From positions 10,103,758-10,167,757 of the forward strand of contig CM073323.1 of the NCBI GenBank assembly GCA_037043015.1: a stretch of DNA of 64,000 nt, read 5' to 3'. Source of the stretch: Bryum argenteum (lineage: Eukaryota > Streptophyta > Bryopsida > Bryales > Bryaceae). This document shows, piece after piece, positions 11,801-24,079 of the stretch (the first letter of the stretch is position 1; each line of letters opens with the position of its first letter). Below the pieces are notes generated by a model that was given only the letters and a program-made list of their open reading frames with translations, did not search any database and was not told the DNA's origin. Both the position numbers and the translations under genes were made by a program.

Positions 11801-14105
11801 GATGTTCAGGCCAAGAGCAGCACCTGCAACACACTGTGCAATCTGCAAGGACATAGCTAAGCAAGTCCTATCCGGTCAAGAATCTATTAAAGCTATTATT
11901 CACTATTCTCTATGCCCTATGAAATTGAAGAACAAATATTTGTAATGAGAATTTTTCATCATAATATGACCCTACTATTTCGCTAGTAACTAGCTTGAGA
12001 ATCTAGCTACTACGTTCATTTCTTATACAAATCATATCCTTACATTGAAAACGTCTCCTAGTTGGTCACCTTCATCTCAATAATACTTTTGCATCAAATT
12101 AATTCTTTAAAAACATTATTGCTTGTAGTATCACTCTTATTGATGGTATTTGTAATATCTCACTTGAATTTTGTAATTTCACGTAGTTTCCCTACAACCG
12201 TTTAGGAAGTTGAAGCGATATTTTTATGTAACGATGCTATATGCCATAAACCCCACACAATGCTATGAACTCCACACAGTGCTATAAACCCCACACGAGT
12301 TGCTACTGCCACAAACTCCTGTTTCCTAGAAATGGCGTTATTCCATTAAAATGGCTCGCCTCAACTTTCTTAAAGGTAGTTCAAAAATGATATCACATTA
12401 CAGATTTTGGAGGTCAAAATATAAAGTATGAACGGGAGTATGAATGATATAATGTAAACAAGAGTGATATTTATATAATTTTTTTATTTTTTTTATATAT
12501 AATACAATCTTTGTTTTGATTCCATTCCTTATCTTCTAAAAGAGTACCAAGGTTGTATTAAGAGATTCCTTGAGCATAATAGTTTGAATTTGGGTCACGA
12601 TATAGCGGAAAGGGTGCGAACATAATATAGCGGCTTGCGCGTGAGGAGCTTAAATGCGTGAAACTTGTTAAAAGGCCGCTTTGTGAAAACAACCATAAGC
12701 AATCCTCTCTCCACCCGTACGTAATGATAAGATTGCCATGACATGATCTTCGCTCCTTATTTATTGCGGTTTGTCTATTGGTGCTTACGTCACCTTCGAC
12801 TACTTTTCGTATAAGTATCACATTTCTTTATGAAATCTTGTTTGTTGTCTTTGTTTTAGTAGCCCCTACAAATTGTCTTTTAAGAGAATTACATGTACTA
12901 GGTAGGCAAATGGATAGGTGAGAAAAATCTTGTATTTTGCCTCTAGAGAGTGTTCGCACCCTATGCCCTTATAAAACTTTTGAAGAAATTTATCTTCTTG
13001 TTTCTTTGCATAATTAAGCCAAGAGGGTTGTCTTTTGGAAAGCTAACAACTCTCTTATAAGTGAAAAGATACTCAACGCATCAAGAAAAAAAGTTTCAAG
13101 TTCTTGTTCTTTTGCATTGGCGTTATTGCATTTGTTCCTTGTCAAGTTGTTGTATATTCCTTTTGTGTGGTCTTACCTCTATGTCTTCATTTTTTCCTCT
13201 AATTTATGTATGCTTAATGTAAATCGTATGCTAGATTTTTAGATTCCTTTTCAAATCCTTCCCAAGGTCATGGTAGGTGAACCATTCATTCGTCTGGAAC
13301 TCAAGGACAAGGAGTCAATGGAGATTGTTGAGTATGGTTTTCAACAACACCATCTTCTCGGTCATCAAACCCTGCACTTTCCACAATAGACGACAAGCAT
13401 ATCTCTCTAATTTTTTGATGTGCTATGAACCGATGGTTGTATCGTTTTAATTGAATTGGATTCTCAAATCTTTTCAATATTATCCTGATGGTTCATCTCC
13501 TTCATTTGATGATGTCTATTTACCTTTAATGACTTATCATTGTTTACTTCCAAAAATGTGATAACAATTTTTTTTTTACCCCTATAGTTTCTTGAAGCTA
13601 AATTATATGGTTTATCTCAATGTGATATGAATTTTTTTATTCTATGACAAGTTCTTATGAAATTATAAGAGTAGGATTTAGCACCTTTCTTGTGCATATA
13701 AACAAAATGATAGATTCCGTACCATCTTGTTCGCAAATAAGCTCATCAGTGACCATTTGAGAAAGAAACTATCTGGTGAACGTTCTACGAAAAAACTATG
13801 TGGCAAATGTTTGACAAAGGAAATAGTCCCAGAACATTTGTGGAAAATAATAATAGGCAATTTGTTTGATCGAGAGAATAATCTATAGGTAAAGAAAGTA
13901 TTGCTTGGAAGATTCAACTGTAGAAAAGGAATTGCACAATTCTTTAATAAAGACAACGATAACCTTGAAACCTCTTCTATGGGAATTTATTAGCTCTAGA
14001 CACAATTATCCCTTACTTTATTCAATCGTATTCATATTAATTAGATGGTACTATGCTTAAAGAACTCTTGGATAATTGTACATTCTCACATGTAGTAAAA
14101 TTTTG

Positions 14106-14106
<1 letters not shown>
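11801..14106. other. Intergenic, no gene seen
   Basis: Contains a short tandem run of CTATAAACCCCACACA-like units at 12236-12297 and fragments of the repeat described just upstream. A plus-strand stretch at 13708-13990 is open for about 60 codons (ISDHLRKKLSGERSTKKL) before a stop, but I do not recognise it. Confidence 0.35.

Positions 14107-14193
<87 letters not shown>
14107..14193. repeat. TA dinucleotide microsatellite
   Basis: About 87 bp of perfect alternating TA. The IYIYIY reading frame over it is meaningless. Confidence 0.95.
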
Positions 14194-14195
<2 letters not shown>

Positions 14196-15220
14196 TGTTG
14201 AGTTATTCACTATATCAAAGAAGTATCTAACTATATATATAAGTTCATCTTGATCTCCTATTGTGGAATATCAAATAGAAGTAAATATTACATTATCATA
14301 ATTATAACACAAACAAGCATGAAAGCCACCTCCCAAATAAGAGTGCCAACGTTTCTTGATAAAAATCTAGGAGCCCCGCAATGTTGACTAGAAATCGAAC
14401 GTTTCAAGTAATTAAGACTCCGATTCTATCTTAAGTTGAGGATTTTGATACGAGATTATGATTATAATGATACGAAGCTCAAAGAAGATATGAAGCCTTT
14501 CTGATCCAAAAATGACTTTCCCAATGTGGAAATCCCAACCAATGAAAACAATAAGGATAACCAACAACCGGATGATTGGAATTCATTTATTACAAGTATG
14601 TCTACGTTGTGTCAGTACTTGTAAATGTATAAACCGAATCCCTAACAAAATTGATTATAAACCTACTTATAAACAATTAGCATAAAAACTAGGAAATTCA
14701 TCCAAATACACACTTTATAGTATTTTTACCCATCATGTAAATTACACTCAATACTTAACATCATTGATGTGAAACCCTTATCTCCCAACCAAATTATTGT
14801 TACTATCCTTCAAGCAATTAAACGATAATTATAATTAAACGGGGGCAGGGTAGGCCTGAAGTTGCTCCGCACCCGCTGCCCACAGCATGCATGCCCGGCC
14901 CCATGCCTTTCCCGAGTTTCCCGAACCAAGGACCGGGGATGACCGTGGATGACAACCTAGGATCGGATAATGGATGAAACCCGATGATCGTCGGTGCAGA
15001 AACCATCGAATCCCGCATGATCGAGAATGAAGGGGATGAGAATCATCGAATCTCAGATGATCGTAAGTCATGGGGATGATGAATGTACAATTGGAGGTAT
15101 TGGGGGAGGATGAGATGGTGCCTCATCCATCCGCCATGGCCGTGGACCACTGCCCCACACGTTTCTGGTAAGTGGCAGTTAACTATAGTAGCCAAAGTAA
15201 AGTAAAAGAGTAGGCCCTCG
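14194..15220. other. AT-rich intergenic then GC-richer upstream region
   Basis: 14194-14835 shows nothing. From 14838 the composition becomes GC-richer, with an imperfect ~40-bp duplication around CATCGAATCCCGCATGATCG (15005-15024), and leads into the promoter of the next gene. The block GGCAGTTAACTATAGT (15173-15188) and AAAGTAAAAG (15199-15208) are shared with promoters of related genes. Confidence 0.45.
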
Positions 15221-15228
15221 TATATAAG
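15221..15228 (+). promoter_or_regulatory. TATA box, LPTI/LERLG gene A
   Basis: TATATAAG is followed by CTCTCGCAA and CATTTCAACTCT. The 52.8-kb paralog has the same order: a GTTAACTAT block, an AAAGTAAAAG block, TATATAAG, then CCTCGCAA and CATTTCAACTCT. This marks a conserved core promoter 168 nt upstream of the ATG. Confidence 0.7.
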
Positions 15229-15396
15229 GAGACTCTCGCAACGTCATTTGCCCATTTCAACTCTCTCCGCTCAAGCTCATCTTGCTCTTTGCTCTCCGCT
15301 CTCCCCTCAGAGCGAAAAGGATCAAGTGCAGCGCATTGCACAATCGGATTCAATCACTGTTGCTTCCATATATCACACGAAAAATACCCTGTAAAA

Positions 15397-15951
15397 ATGG
15401 ATTTGGTTGATCAACAGCACCAACCTCGCAGGACACTAAAACGTGTGTCCCGAGTCCCGGACTTGCCTACCATCTCTGAACTATGCATCGAGTCTCATCC
15501 GAGGCCCAACATGAAAGCTGCAATTGTAGAGAAACTACAGCGACTGGGAGGCATCCAGTTGACTCTCGCGACAACTGAACGTGGCATGTCAAGCAAATTG
15601 GAGCGGCTCGGACACACTCACTTGCTAAGAGTAGCAAACACAAATGAAACGAGCCCTTCTCTTGTAATTGGAAACACCGATGATGGGAAAAAGCTGGAGA
15701 GGCTGGGTCGAACGAGTTTGCCCAGAGTAGCAAACACGAATGAAACGAGCCCTGCTTTTGTAATTGAAAACACCGATGATGGTAAAAAACTGGAGAGGCT
15801 GGGTCGAACTAGTTTGCCCAGAGTGGCAACGACAACTGAAACTAGCCCTTCGTTTGTAACTGGAAGTACTACTGAGAAGAGAAAATTGAAGAGAATGAAA
15901 GTGGCTCACTTCTCTAGAGCTTCAATCTTGGGCTCAATTGCAACGTACTAA
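15397..15951 (+). CDS. LPTI/LERLG family protein A (184 aa, four repeats)
   Basis: Unrecognised small basic protein and the longest member of the family. It starts MDLVDQQHQPRRTLKR, followed by the family block DLPTISELCIESHPR (~residues 27-41). A degenerate LQRLGG unit precedes four repeats beginning KLERLGHTHLLRVA, KLERLGRTSLPRVA (twice) and KLKRMKVAHFSRAS. Repeat starts at 15595, 15691, 15787 and 15883 are spaced exactly 96 nt (32 codons). Spacers are polar and acidic (NTNETSP, NTDDGK). There is no signal peptide, membrane segment or known domain. The frame is open further upstream, but the first in-frame ATG after the TATA box is at 15397, and paralogs at 25.9 and 52.8 kb start at the same point (MDxNQHQ). 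It is single-exon. Conservation of coding, promoter and 3' sequence among copies argues for a real gene; cellular role unknown. Confidence 0.75.
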   Translation: MDLVDQQHQPRRTLKRVSRVPDLPTISELCIESHPRPNMKAAIVEKLQRLGGIQLTLATTERGMSSKLERLGHTHLLRVANTNETSPSLVIGNTDDGKKLERLGRTSLPRVANTNETSPAFVIENTDDGKKLERLGRTSLPRVATTTETSPSFVTGSTTEKRKLKRMKVAHFSRASILGSIATY

Positions 15952-17875
15952 GATGCTAGAATTCTCATGCACCTGAGATGATGAACTCGAGTTCCATGGG
16001 GGCGGCTGATACTTTAATCTAGAATAGTAATCACAGTCAGGCTAATTGAAAATTTCGAGGCTTTTCAAGCAACTACAAATGCTTGAATTCTCTTGAGAAA
16101 CTTACACTTGAAGTGGATCGGGGAACTAGTATGACATCCAAAAGCTTGTCGAAGATTTGAGACCTCTGAAGCAAAGGCTAATGCTTGAAGAAACTGAGAC
16201 AAACTCGCTAAAGGAAATGAGATGACAAAATCTGATAGTTTAGTCATGTTTGGTAGTCTCAGAATCTCAAATAGATGGCAAAAGGTAGCTTCTTAGTTCA
16301 CACAAGCACATTGCAAAATGGCACCTAAAATATCATATTCAAATTTTTCTTTTTAAGAAAACTTGTCATCATATTTTGAGTTCCAAATTTAGGAAGAAAT
16401 TTTCAATATCACTCTTGATATCATGAATTATATGTTCCTAAACCTTACAAATCATTGTTGTACCATAAAAACCTTAGTTTGTAAATATACCACGGTTGAC
16501 CCGTAAAGTTAATTGAAGTTTCTTGTAAGTACAACTTATTTTGATGAGTGACTTTGGAACTACTTGATGTTCATTAGTCAATCATGATAATAGTTTCAAG
16601 TCTTGTTATCGAATCCAATTTTGTAGAAGGGTTGGTGATATTATTGGATTTGGTTCAAAGCTTTTGAGAATGAAGTTAGTTACTTTGTATTTGTGTGCTC
16701 ATTCTTGGGAAAGTATTGCTTTGATATTTTACTTCATTTGACCATAATTGTGGCAAAGTAATCACGTTCATAATGAACCTAGTCAATTAGTCTTCCATGA
16801 GATCAAAAAATAAAAGTCATATTTTCTCAAATGAGGTACTATGGATTTACTTTCATCAAATAATCAATATTTACGTCTCAGACAAATTCTCAATAGTTTT
16901 TTAGAGCTTCGGACAATTTGAAGGTAAACATAACATTTAGTTCTAATAACAATTTGTTATGTATAACTTCAAAGTTATGATTCATTAATGTAAGGTGAAC
17001 ATGTTTTCTTATTACAAAGTTTCAAAGATTATAACAATAAGCTTAAATATTTGTACATGTACATCAATTTATATTTAAATCCCTTAGAGAATTAATCAAA
17101 CATATGCTTACAAGCAATTAGCATAGACACCAAGAAACACATCTAAGCACACGCTTTGTTTCTACCCATCATGTGACTTACACTCATTACCTAACCCCTA
17201 ACTATCCTTGCAGTCTGATATGGTCTTTTGCCATTTTGGGCAGCCTAGGTTTTTGGATTAGAATTAATATTTTTGACCGAGATATTTACTGGGTGTTGAT
17301 AATACTACAAGGTGTGTGCGCAAAAAATTTGCAAAGTCAAATTCCAGTTTCTGAGTTTTTAATGTTTTTACACCCTAGGCCGACAGAAAAAAACTTCTAT
17401 GTTCCGAGATTTTTTTGAAGTTTTTTTAGAATTTTGTTCATATCTAAATCACTTTTTTGAATTCCAAAGGGTCCTAAGTCAAAAATCTACCAATTCTAAA
17501 CTTTATATGAGAAAGCTTTAAAGTTTATGGAAATTTTAGTAAAAACTTTTGTAAGAACTTTGGATGTTATGATCTTGCAAATGATTAACTTCAATAGTCT
17601 ATTGTTGGACCAATGACTAGAAATAGATTTTTTTTATAAGACCAAATGGTTGGAAAACTTAAAAATAGTTGAGAAACTTGCTTCACACTCTGGAGATTGT
17701 ATAGTGGTAGAAATTGCAGTCTTGAGGTTTGAAGCTCCAAAAACACACAAGAAAATTTAGGAGATAACATCATTGATGTGGAACTCTTATAGTCTTATCT
17801 CTAACCAAGTTTATGATACTATCTTTCAAAGGCAAAATTTCTTAAGAAAGTTCCATTTGGGGGATGAGATGATTG
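15952..17875. other. 3' flank of gene A; arm 1 of inverted duplication
   Basis: The first ~350 nt (around ATCTAGAATAGT and TTTGAGACCTCTGAAG) are recognisably related to the 3' flanks of the other family copies, including inverse matches at 54.3-54.5 kb. At 17191-17205 a CTAACCCCTAACTATC sequence resembles a TTAA MITE end without a clear partner. No gene is seen. Confidence 0.5.
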
Positions 17876-17879
17876 TTAA

Positions 17880-18849
17880 CCCTTAAACGCCCACAATGTC
17901 AAAAAACGACATTTTGGATGTACATTAGAAACTTTGAAGAGCCATATCTTCTTCATCTAAGGTCCGTTTTGGATGAAATCACTTGGATTAGGTTCCAAAT
18001 TAAGTCTAGTTTGTGTTGTAAAACTATCAAGCCCATACAATAAATTATGAATTAATGGAATGCACTGTAGTGAAGACAACTCTTGTTTTTGGGTTTCCAA
18101 GCATGGGGCATGTATTACCATTGCAAGCCAATTATGTGAAATTAAAAATAGTTTTTCATGATTTTTTTCATGGTCATGATCTTAAGGTGATTCTTAAAAA
18201 CTTTGTAGTGAGAAGTTTTTTGATCCAAATGATTTTGCTATTGGATTTGCAATGATGTTTTGTCAACATAAAAAGTGAGAAAATGGATGATATTTGAGGA
18301 GCTATATCTCCCTCATCCACCGTTGGATTTCAACTTAATTTTTTGGGATGGCCTCCAATTAGAGTCTAGTCTAAGTGGTAGAAACCTTAACAAGATCGAA
18401 GATTTTTTGAAGATAAGGCATGAAATTGAATGCAAAGGGTCTAGTTTTGGAGTATTTTTCCTTTGTAAAATGTTCGGTAGTTTTTACCATTGCATGGCTT
18501 TTATTTGAGCCAAGAAATTTTTTTGATGAATTTTTGTTGGGTAAAGGACTTATTAAGATGAAGGTGATCATCTTTCTAGTTGGTGATTTTTTCATTGCAA
18601 TAGGTATATTGGTAGCATTTCCACCGCAAAGTGAAAATGATGAAATTTCGCAGTTTGTTTTTGATATTAATATGTTATGATCTCCCGATCTATAAGGCCT
18701 CATGACTCAAATTTTGGTCCACATGATCTTGGATAAGTCTATTACAAGTTTGTACGGTTGAGATTTAAATAACTTCTCTTGATTTTCATCTATGACAATT
18801 TCTATGGAAATGTGCTTTTCTGCTAAAAATAGGCTGGGGTGTTTAGGGG
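17880..18849. mobile_element. TTAA-flanked MITE, copy 2 (970 bp)
   Basis: Left TTAA (17876-17879) is followed by CCCTTAAACGCCCACAATG; the right end reads GGGGTGTTTAGGGG and then TTAA (18850-18853). The ends are imperfect inverted repeats of ~14 bp. Internal sequence shares several blocks with the 5956-6751 copy. The matching place in arm 2 (near 54510) lacks the element: the flanks GGGGGATGAGATGA and TATTCATT are nearly adjacent there, which supports insertion after the duplication. No transposase is encoded. Confidence 0.75.
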
Positions 18850-18996
18850 TTAATATTCATTCTCAATTTCAAGAATGATAAAGAGATTCCTATACTAATT
18901 TTACTATCATAGGTGATATTGTAAGTTACATTCTAGTTAAGATATTTCAAATGTAATAATTTTAAGTTTAAGATGATTAATACTTATCTCACGTGA

Positions 18997-19101
18997 TTGA
19001 TGAGGTAATTGTCAATGTGACACGTTGGACATTGATGAGGTAATTGTCAATGTGACACGTTGGACATTGATGAGGTAATTGTCAATGTGACACGTTGGAC
19101 A
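18997..19101 (+). repeat. Three 35-bp tandem copies
   Basis: The unit starting ATTGATGAGGTAATTGTCAA is present three times without visible mismatch. The homologous place in arm 2 (~54.1 kb) lacks the array, so it expanded recently in arm 1. Confidence 0.9.
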
Positions 19102-19289
19102 TTTTCACTGACTCATCATGCTCATATACTCAGTTGTAGCGCCAAACAAGTCTCATGTATAACCATTAGTCCCAACACCAATACCAGCTTGAAGCACATA
19201 TTGTGTATAAATTCAAGTATAGCCTTCAGCCATCTTCACCTTTTGAAAGCCACCTTCATCCATAGCCCAGTGGTATAGGATTCACTAGA

Positions 19290-19946
19290 GATGGGATTCG
19301 AAGAAACTTTTTGAATGCTGCAATTACCCTTTGTCCCAACACATGCTGCAACATATTTCCAACCATGACAATTTAGCTCGAGTCGAACCAAAACTAAAAC
19401 TACATACAAATTGGGTACTTCACCGATAGTAGACAAAACTACCAATGATTGACAATTTCAATTGGTTATAACTTACTCAAATTTTATCCAAATTCATTTG
19501 GGCATACGAGGTGTTTTTTTGAAATCTACTCTTTCTGACGAGGACTTTGCTTGAATCATCAACACTTCCTTTAATGAAGCCAGACTTGGTGGATGATAAG
19601 GAAAGCCGGAATTACATGTTTGGAAGGAAGTTGTGAAACTATTGCCCTAAGTGTCACAATTAACTATTGGTTAAGTCTAGAATTAAAAGCTAAAAGTTAA
19701 AAATTAAACATTAAAGTTAAAAAGTTAAAGTAGAAGTTAAAAGTAAAAGTAAAAGTAAAATCAAAGAGCAAAAGCTAAAAGTTAAAGCTAAAAGTAAAAG
19801 CTCATGCCCAAGAGCCCCTACTATATACTGTATTTATATAACCCTCTTTCGACTCTTTTATGCCAACTAACTTATCTCTATGCTCTCTATGCACTCTTAC
19901 CGGTATCTATAAACCCAAGCCTTATTGCTACCAATAAAACCATCGA
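19290..19946 (+). promoter_or_regulatory. Promoter and leader of gene B, separated by copia
   Basis: This stretch aligns with the upstream region of the 52.8-kb gene in inverse orientation: AACTATTGGTTAAG (~19664), an extended AAAGTAAAAG-rich tract (19690-19800), a TATTTATATAACC TATA box (19831-19843), and TTGCTACCAATAAAACC just before the copia element. The matching leader continues beyond the element (25840-25890). Gene B's promoter is thus cut off from its coding sequence by 5.9 kb. Confidence 0.65.
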
Positions 19947-19951
19947 AATCA

Positions 19952-20203
19952 TGAAGAATTATAAGGTCTGATTGACCAAGAGAAGAGATGAATTGCACAA
20001 AAAGCTTACATATCTTTATACTGACTACCGAGACTCTCAATGCTTGCTACCCTTACAAATCTGGATCTACAATCCCAATTTAGAGGATGGAAGTAGCACT
20101 ACTACTGTATGCTCCTTTCGTGATCAGAATAGGAGAAACTGCTGAGTGGCAGGCTGGCAGCTTCGTCAGCTAGGTGCCATCTGGCGAGTTGACTTTTCCA
20201 ACA
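19952..20203 (-). repeat. 3' LTR of the copia element
   Basis: 252 bp, on the downstream side relative to the element's coding strand. It matches the other LTR with about nine substitutions and no visible indel. Confidence 0.95.
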
Positions 20204-20904
20204 CCCTCCCTCGCTTATGTAACCCTAGAGCTGAGGTTTCAGAGCGCATTTTGGATATGGAGCTTCTCCGAGAGTTGTCGGTGATCAATCAGATCGCTTT
20301 GTTAGGCGTTGAGAGACTGAAATGGCAAGTAGTATGATTTAGCTTCTACCTCCTTGAATACTTGTTGTGGAAGATCAAGAGGTTTGCCGATGGTGCCTTG
20401 CTATGGTTTATTCATTCTTCCTTGAGCAGTCAAAGTACCCTAGGGAGGATACAGACAGAGGTTGCTACACCGAGTTGCCCACTGGGACAATTGATTTCGC
20501 CTTTGCCTGATGAAGTAGTTGAGAGTTGCATATGGCCGAAGACAATTGAGTCTCCTTTAGTGTTACAGCTGCTTGTGCTCCGGAGCTTGAATTCTCCATG
20601 GAGACGTTTCATTGAGCGATCGCTACAGTGGAAGGTGCTTACTTTCTTGTGGACGCCTGATATCGGATTGAAGGGATACCTGTTCAGGAACAGATGTAGG
20701 GAAGGCATGACTCCTGATGAGCGATTAGCCTATGAGATGAGAATTTATGAGCTTTTGATGCCCATGGGAAAGAAAGAGACTGAAGGTATGGGAGAAGAGC
20801 AGATTAGGGATTGGTACATAGAAAAGGAATCCTATCCACCTCTCATATTGGATAGTGAATTGTACTACTACCAGCGCCTCAGTGATCAGTACGCCAGTGT
20901 CTGA
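20146..20904 (+). pseudogene. Antisense reading frame inside the copia 3' region, one stop
   Basis: The ~675 bp between the RNase H end and the 3' LTR carry a plus-strand frame, opposite to the element's genes. It is open from 20146 to 20904 with a single in-frame stop at 20335-20337. The second part alone is 180 codons and contains SPWRRFIERSLQWKVLTFLW and TPDERLAYEMRIYELL. I do not recognise it. It could be captured host sequence or an antisense ORF of the element. It overlaps the RNase H frame by ~25 nt. Confidence 0.4.
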
Positions 20905-21613
20905 GGTCCATAATCTCAATAAACTGCTTAATTTCAAAATTGCTTCTGTCTATATGTGGTTCTGTGGGCACTAGTCCCAGTTGGTTACGAATTCTGATGA
21001 AGCTAGTTTTCCCTAGCGCCTTAGTCAGAATATCCGCCAATTGATTAGCAGTTGGTACATATTCTAATTTGATTTCTCCTGAAGCTATTTTCTCTCTGAC
21101 AAAGTGGTGGCGTACTTCAATGTGTTTAGTACGACCGTGGAATACCGGATTGTGGGAGAGATTTAGACTTCCCTGATCATCACCAACAATCGTTGTTGGT
21201 TGTTGTAGACTTTGCATTCGAATTTCTCCAAGCAACCTCCTTAACCAAGTGGCTTCTTTCGCACCTTCTGTTAACGCCATGTACTCACTTTCTGTAAATG
21301 AGAGAGCAACAGTCGGCTGCTTACGAATGTTCCAGGTGATTGGAGTAGTTCTAAGTAAGAAGACAAATCCAGTAGTGGATTTTCGATCATAGGTATTTGA
21401 GGCCCAGTCTGCATCAGTGTAACCAAGTAACGTGCTAATCTCCCCCTGGCGGTACAGAAGTGCAAGGTCAATAGTTCCTTGCAAGTAACGGTAGATGTGT
21501 TTAACTGCATGTAGATGCGGAGTTTGGGGTTTGGCCATAAATCTGCTCACCATGCTTACTGCAAAACAGATGTCTGGGCGAGTGTGGGTGAGAAAGATGA
21601 GTTTCCCCACCAT
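20879..21613 (-). pseudogene. Copia RNase H domain (same frame as RT, after a stop)
   Basis: Contains VGKLIFLTHTRPDICFAVS, TDADWASNTYDRKSTTGFV and SLTESEYMAL-like FTESEYMALTEGAKEATWLR, the usual copia RNase H landmarks, and ends with the ADILTKAL motif. It is in the same frame as the integrase/RT frame and separated from it by one TAG at 21625-21623. It is the last part of the element's polyprotein and is broken here. Confidence 0.9.
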
Positions 21614-21622
21614 CCGTTGGTA

Positions 21623-24079
21623 CTAATGGCAATCAACTACTGGAGCTTCCATGTTTGGAATCAACTTCAGCTTCTCGGTCATTGGAGTAGACACAGGTTT
21701 GCTCTCAGCTAATCCAAATTCTTCCAATAACTGTCTGATGTATTGCCTTTGAGTAACCAGTATGCCTTGTGGTTGGAATAAAAATTCCAAGCCCAAACTG
21801 TATGAAAGAAGGCCTAAGTCATACATGTCAAATTCCTGCTGGATGTCTGCACGGATGAGAGCTATGCGATCTGTGTCATTCCCGGTGAGATACACATCAT
21901 CTACATAGAGAAGCAAAAGAGTGATTTTGCCATTGGTTTCGTGAAAGTAAAGATTGAAGTCTGCCTGAGATTTCTCCAGTCCTTGACTGAGAAGGTAGGT
22001 GTCCATTCTTGTGTACCAGGCTTGCGGGGCTTGCTTTAGCCCATAAAGCGCCTTTTTCAACTTACACACAAGAGAGGACAAAGAAGAAGAGAATCCAGGT
22101 GGTTGGGAAACATAGATGTCCTCATGAATGTCACTATTAAGGAAAGCGGTTTTGACATCAAGATGAATTATAGGCCACCTATTGTGCCCGGCTAGAGCAA
22201 CAACGCTACGGAGGGCATTCCATTTTACAACACGTGCGAAAGTTTCAAAATAGTCATGATCTGGCTTTTGTTGAAATCCTCTGGCAACAAGTCGAGCCTT
22301 GAGCTTGGCAGGTGATCCATCTGCATTTGTCTTAACTCGAAACACCCACTTTGTGGATAATGCTTTTCGATCATGTGGCAGGGAGACAATCTCCCAAGTG
22401 CCATTTTTATAGATTGATGAAATTTCATCCTCCATCGCATGTTTCCAACCAGGATGCATCATGGCAGCTTCAACTGAGGAGGGAAGACAGATGGAAGACA
22501 CCACATTCACCGCACCGTGCTCACCAAGGGACTCTGTGAGATGAAGGTGAAAGTCTTCGAGTCTTGCAGGAGTTTTTAAGAGACGGCCGGTGCGGGAAGT
22601 ATGCAGGAACGGATTAGGAGCAGGTGAGTCCGAATTTGCAACTGATTGTGATAAACTTGCACTGGAGCCTGAGGTGAAGGCTCGAGTTGAAGGTGCACGG
22701 CGCTGATAGACATGTAAGGGAAGTTGAGCCTTGGCGGATACATCAGGTTGCAGTTGAATAGCCACCTCAAAATTGCTTGTTGGGGAAGTAGACAGAACAG
22801 TTGCTTTGACCAAACCTGTATTTGGGCTTTGAGAGAGTGATGCCGGTTGATGTGGAAGTGGCAGTGGTGAGCTAATAGTCTCACTGGGAGTCCCACAGTT
22901 GTCCCCAACATGGTCACCAGCATGTTCAAATTTGAAGTGTGTCGGCTGTGGAGTCTTTTGACTCAGTCTAGTGCCAGCTAAACAGCTAGAAGAAAGATCA
23001 GGAGTGAAACCGGCATCTCCACCAGTTTCCGGCATGGTCACTGAATCGGTGCTTGGACCTGTGTAGTAATGGGAAGCCTGAGAGTTAGAATCAGATGGGT
23101 TGGAGACCTTTGAAGTACTGGGAGTGCTTTGAGAGGACACTGGAAGAAGTAACTGCCAGTCAGAGACAGGAAATGAATCGGAACTGAGAGTGGGATTGAG
23201 TAAAAAAAGAAAAGACTGTTCGTCAAACTGTACGTCTTTTGGAACAAAAATCCTCCGGCTGGCCTTGTGGAAGTTTCGAAATCCCTTCGAAGTAGAGTCG
23301 TACCAAATAAAAATGCACTCCTTAGAGCGAAAATCCCATTTCTTCAATGCTGGAGAAGTGTCAAGCACAAAGCTTTTGCACCCAAAGCTTTTGAGGTAAG
23401 AAACAGAGGGCACTCGTCCATACAACTTCTCGTAAGGTGTAATACCTGCGTTTGCTCTTGTTGACGTTCTGTTCGTGATGTAGTTTGAAGTAGCTACAGC
23501 TTCCGTCCATAAGTAGGCCGGAATGCCACTTGAGAATGCCATACATCGAGCTTTGCTTAAAAGAGTTCGATTCTTCCTTTCCGCCACCCCATTTTGGTGG
23601 GGTGTATAGGTTTGAGTCAGTTGACGTTGAATCCTTGAATCATTGCAGAAGTTTATGAAATTGTTGGAAACATACTCCCCACCATTATCTGATCGAATGG
23701 CCTTGACGCAATGAAAGCTTTGGAGCTCAACCATCATCTTGAATTTTTGAAACTTGACAAGAGTTTCTGATTTGCGTTTTAGGAAATAAATCCAACAGTA
23801 CCGACTAAAGTCATCGGTAAAGGTCAAGATGTACCTTGATCCTGAAAGTGAGTTTGTTGCCATTGGCCCACAGATGTCGCCATGGATAAGTTCCATGGGC
23901 AGTTTGAATCGAGTGGCGCTACTATAGAGATCTTGAGTTCCTGATGGACGAAGAGGTTGTGTTCGAGGCTTGACAGAGCGGGACTGCTTTCCTTGTGAAC
24001 AGGCAGAGCAAAAGGTACTCATCAACGGCAGTGAAGGTAAGCCTTTGACTATTCCCTTGGTAGCCATGAAGGTCATCAC
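21623..24079 (-). pseudogene. Copia integrase and reverse transcriptase
   Basis: The start carries a Cys-containing pre-integrase remnant (FCSACSQGKQ), then the integrase core with the acidic positions in HGDICGPM, SDNGGEYVSNNF and HQNGVAERKNRTLL. The reverse transcriptase follows, from WKHAMEDEISSIYKNGTWEI, with HLDVKTAFLNSDIHEDIY and the catalytic YVDD box (LLLLYVDDVYLTG). The frame ends at a stop near 21623. It lies in a different frame from the protease piece upstream, so a frameshift separates them. Confidence 0.95.

Noticed and set aside
14053-14253. 66-codon frame rich in Ile-Tyr
   Set aside because: Translation of a TA microsatellite.
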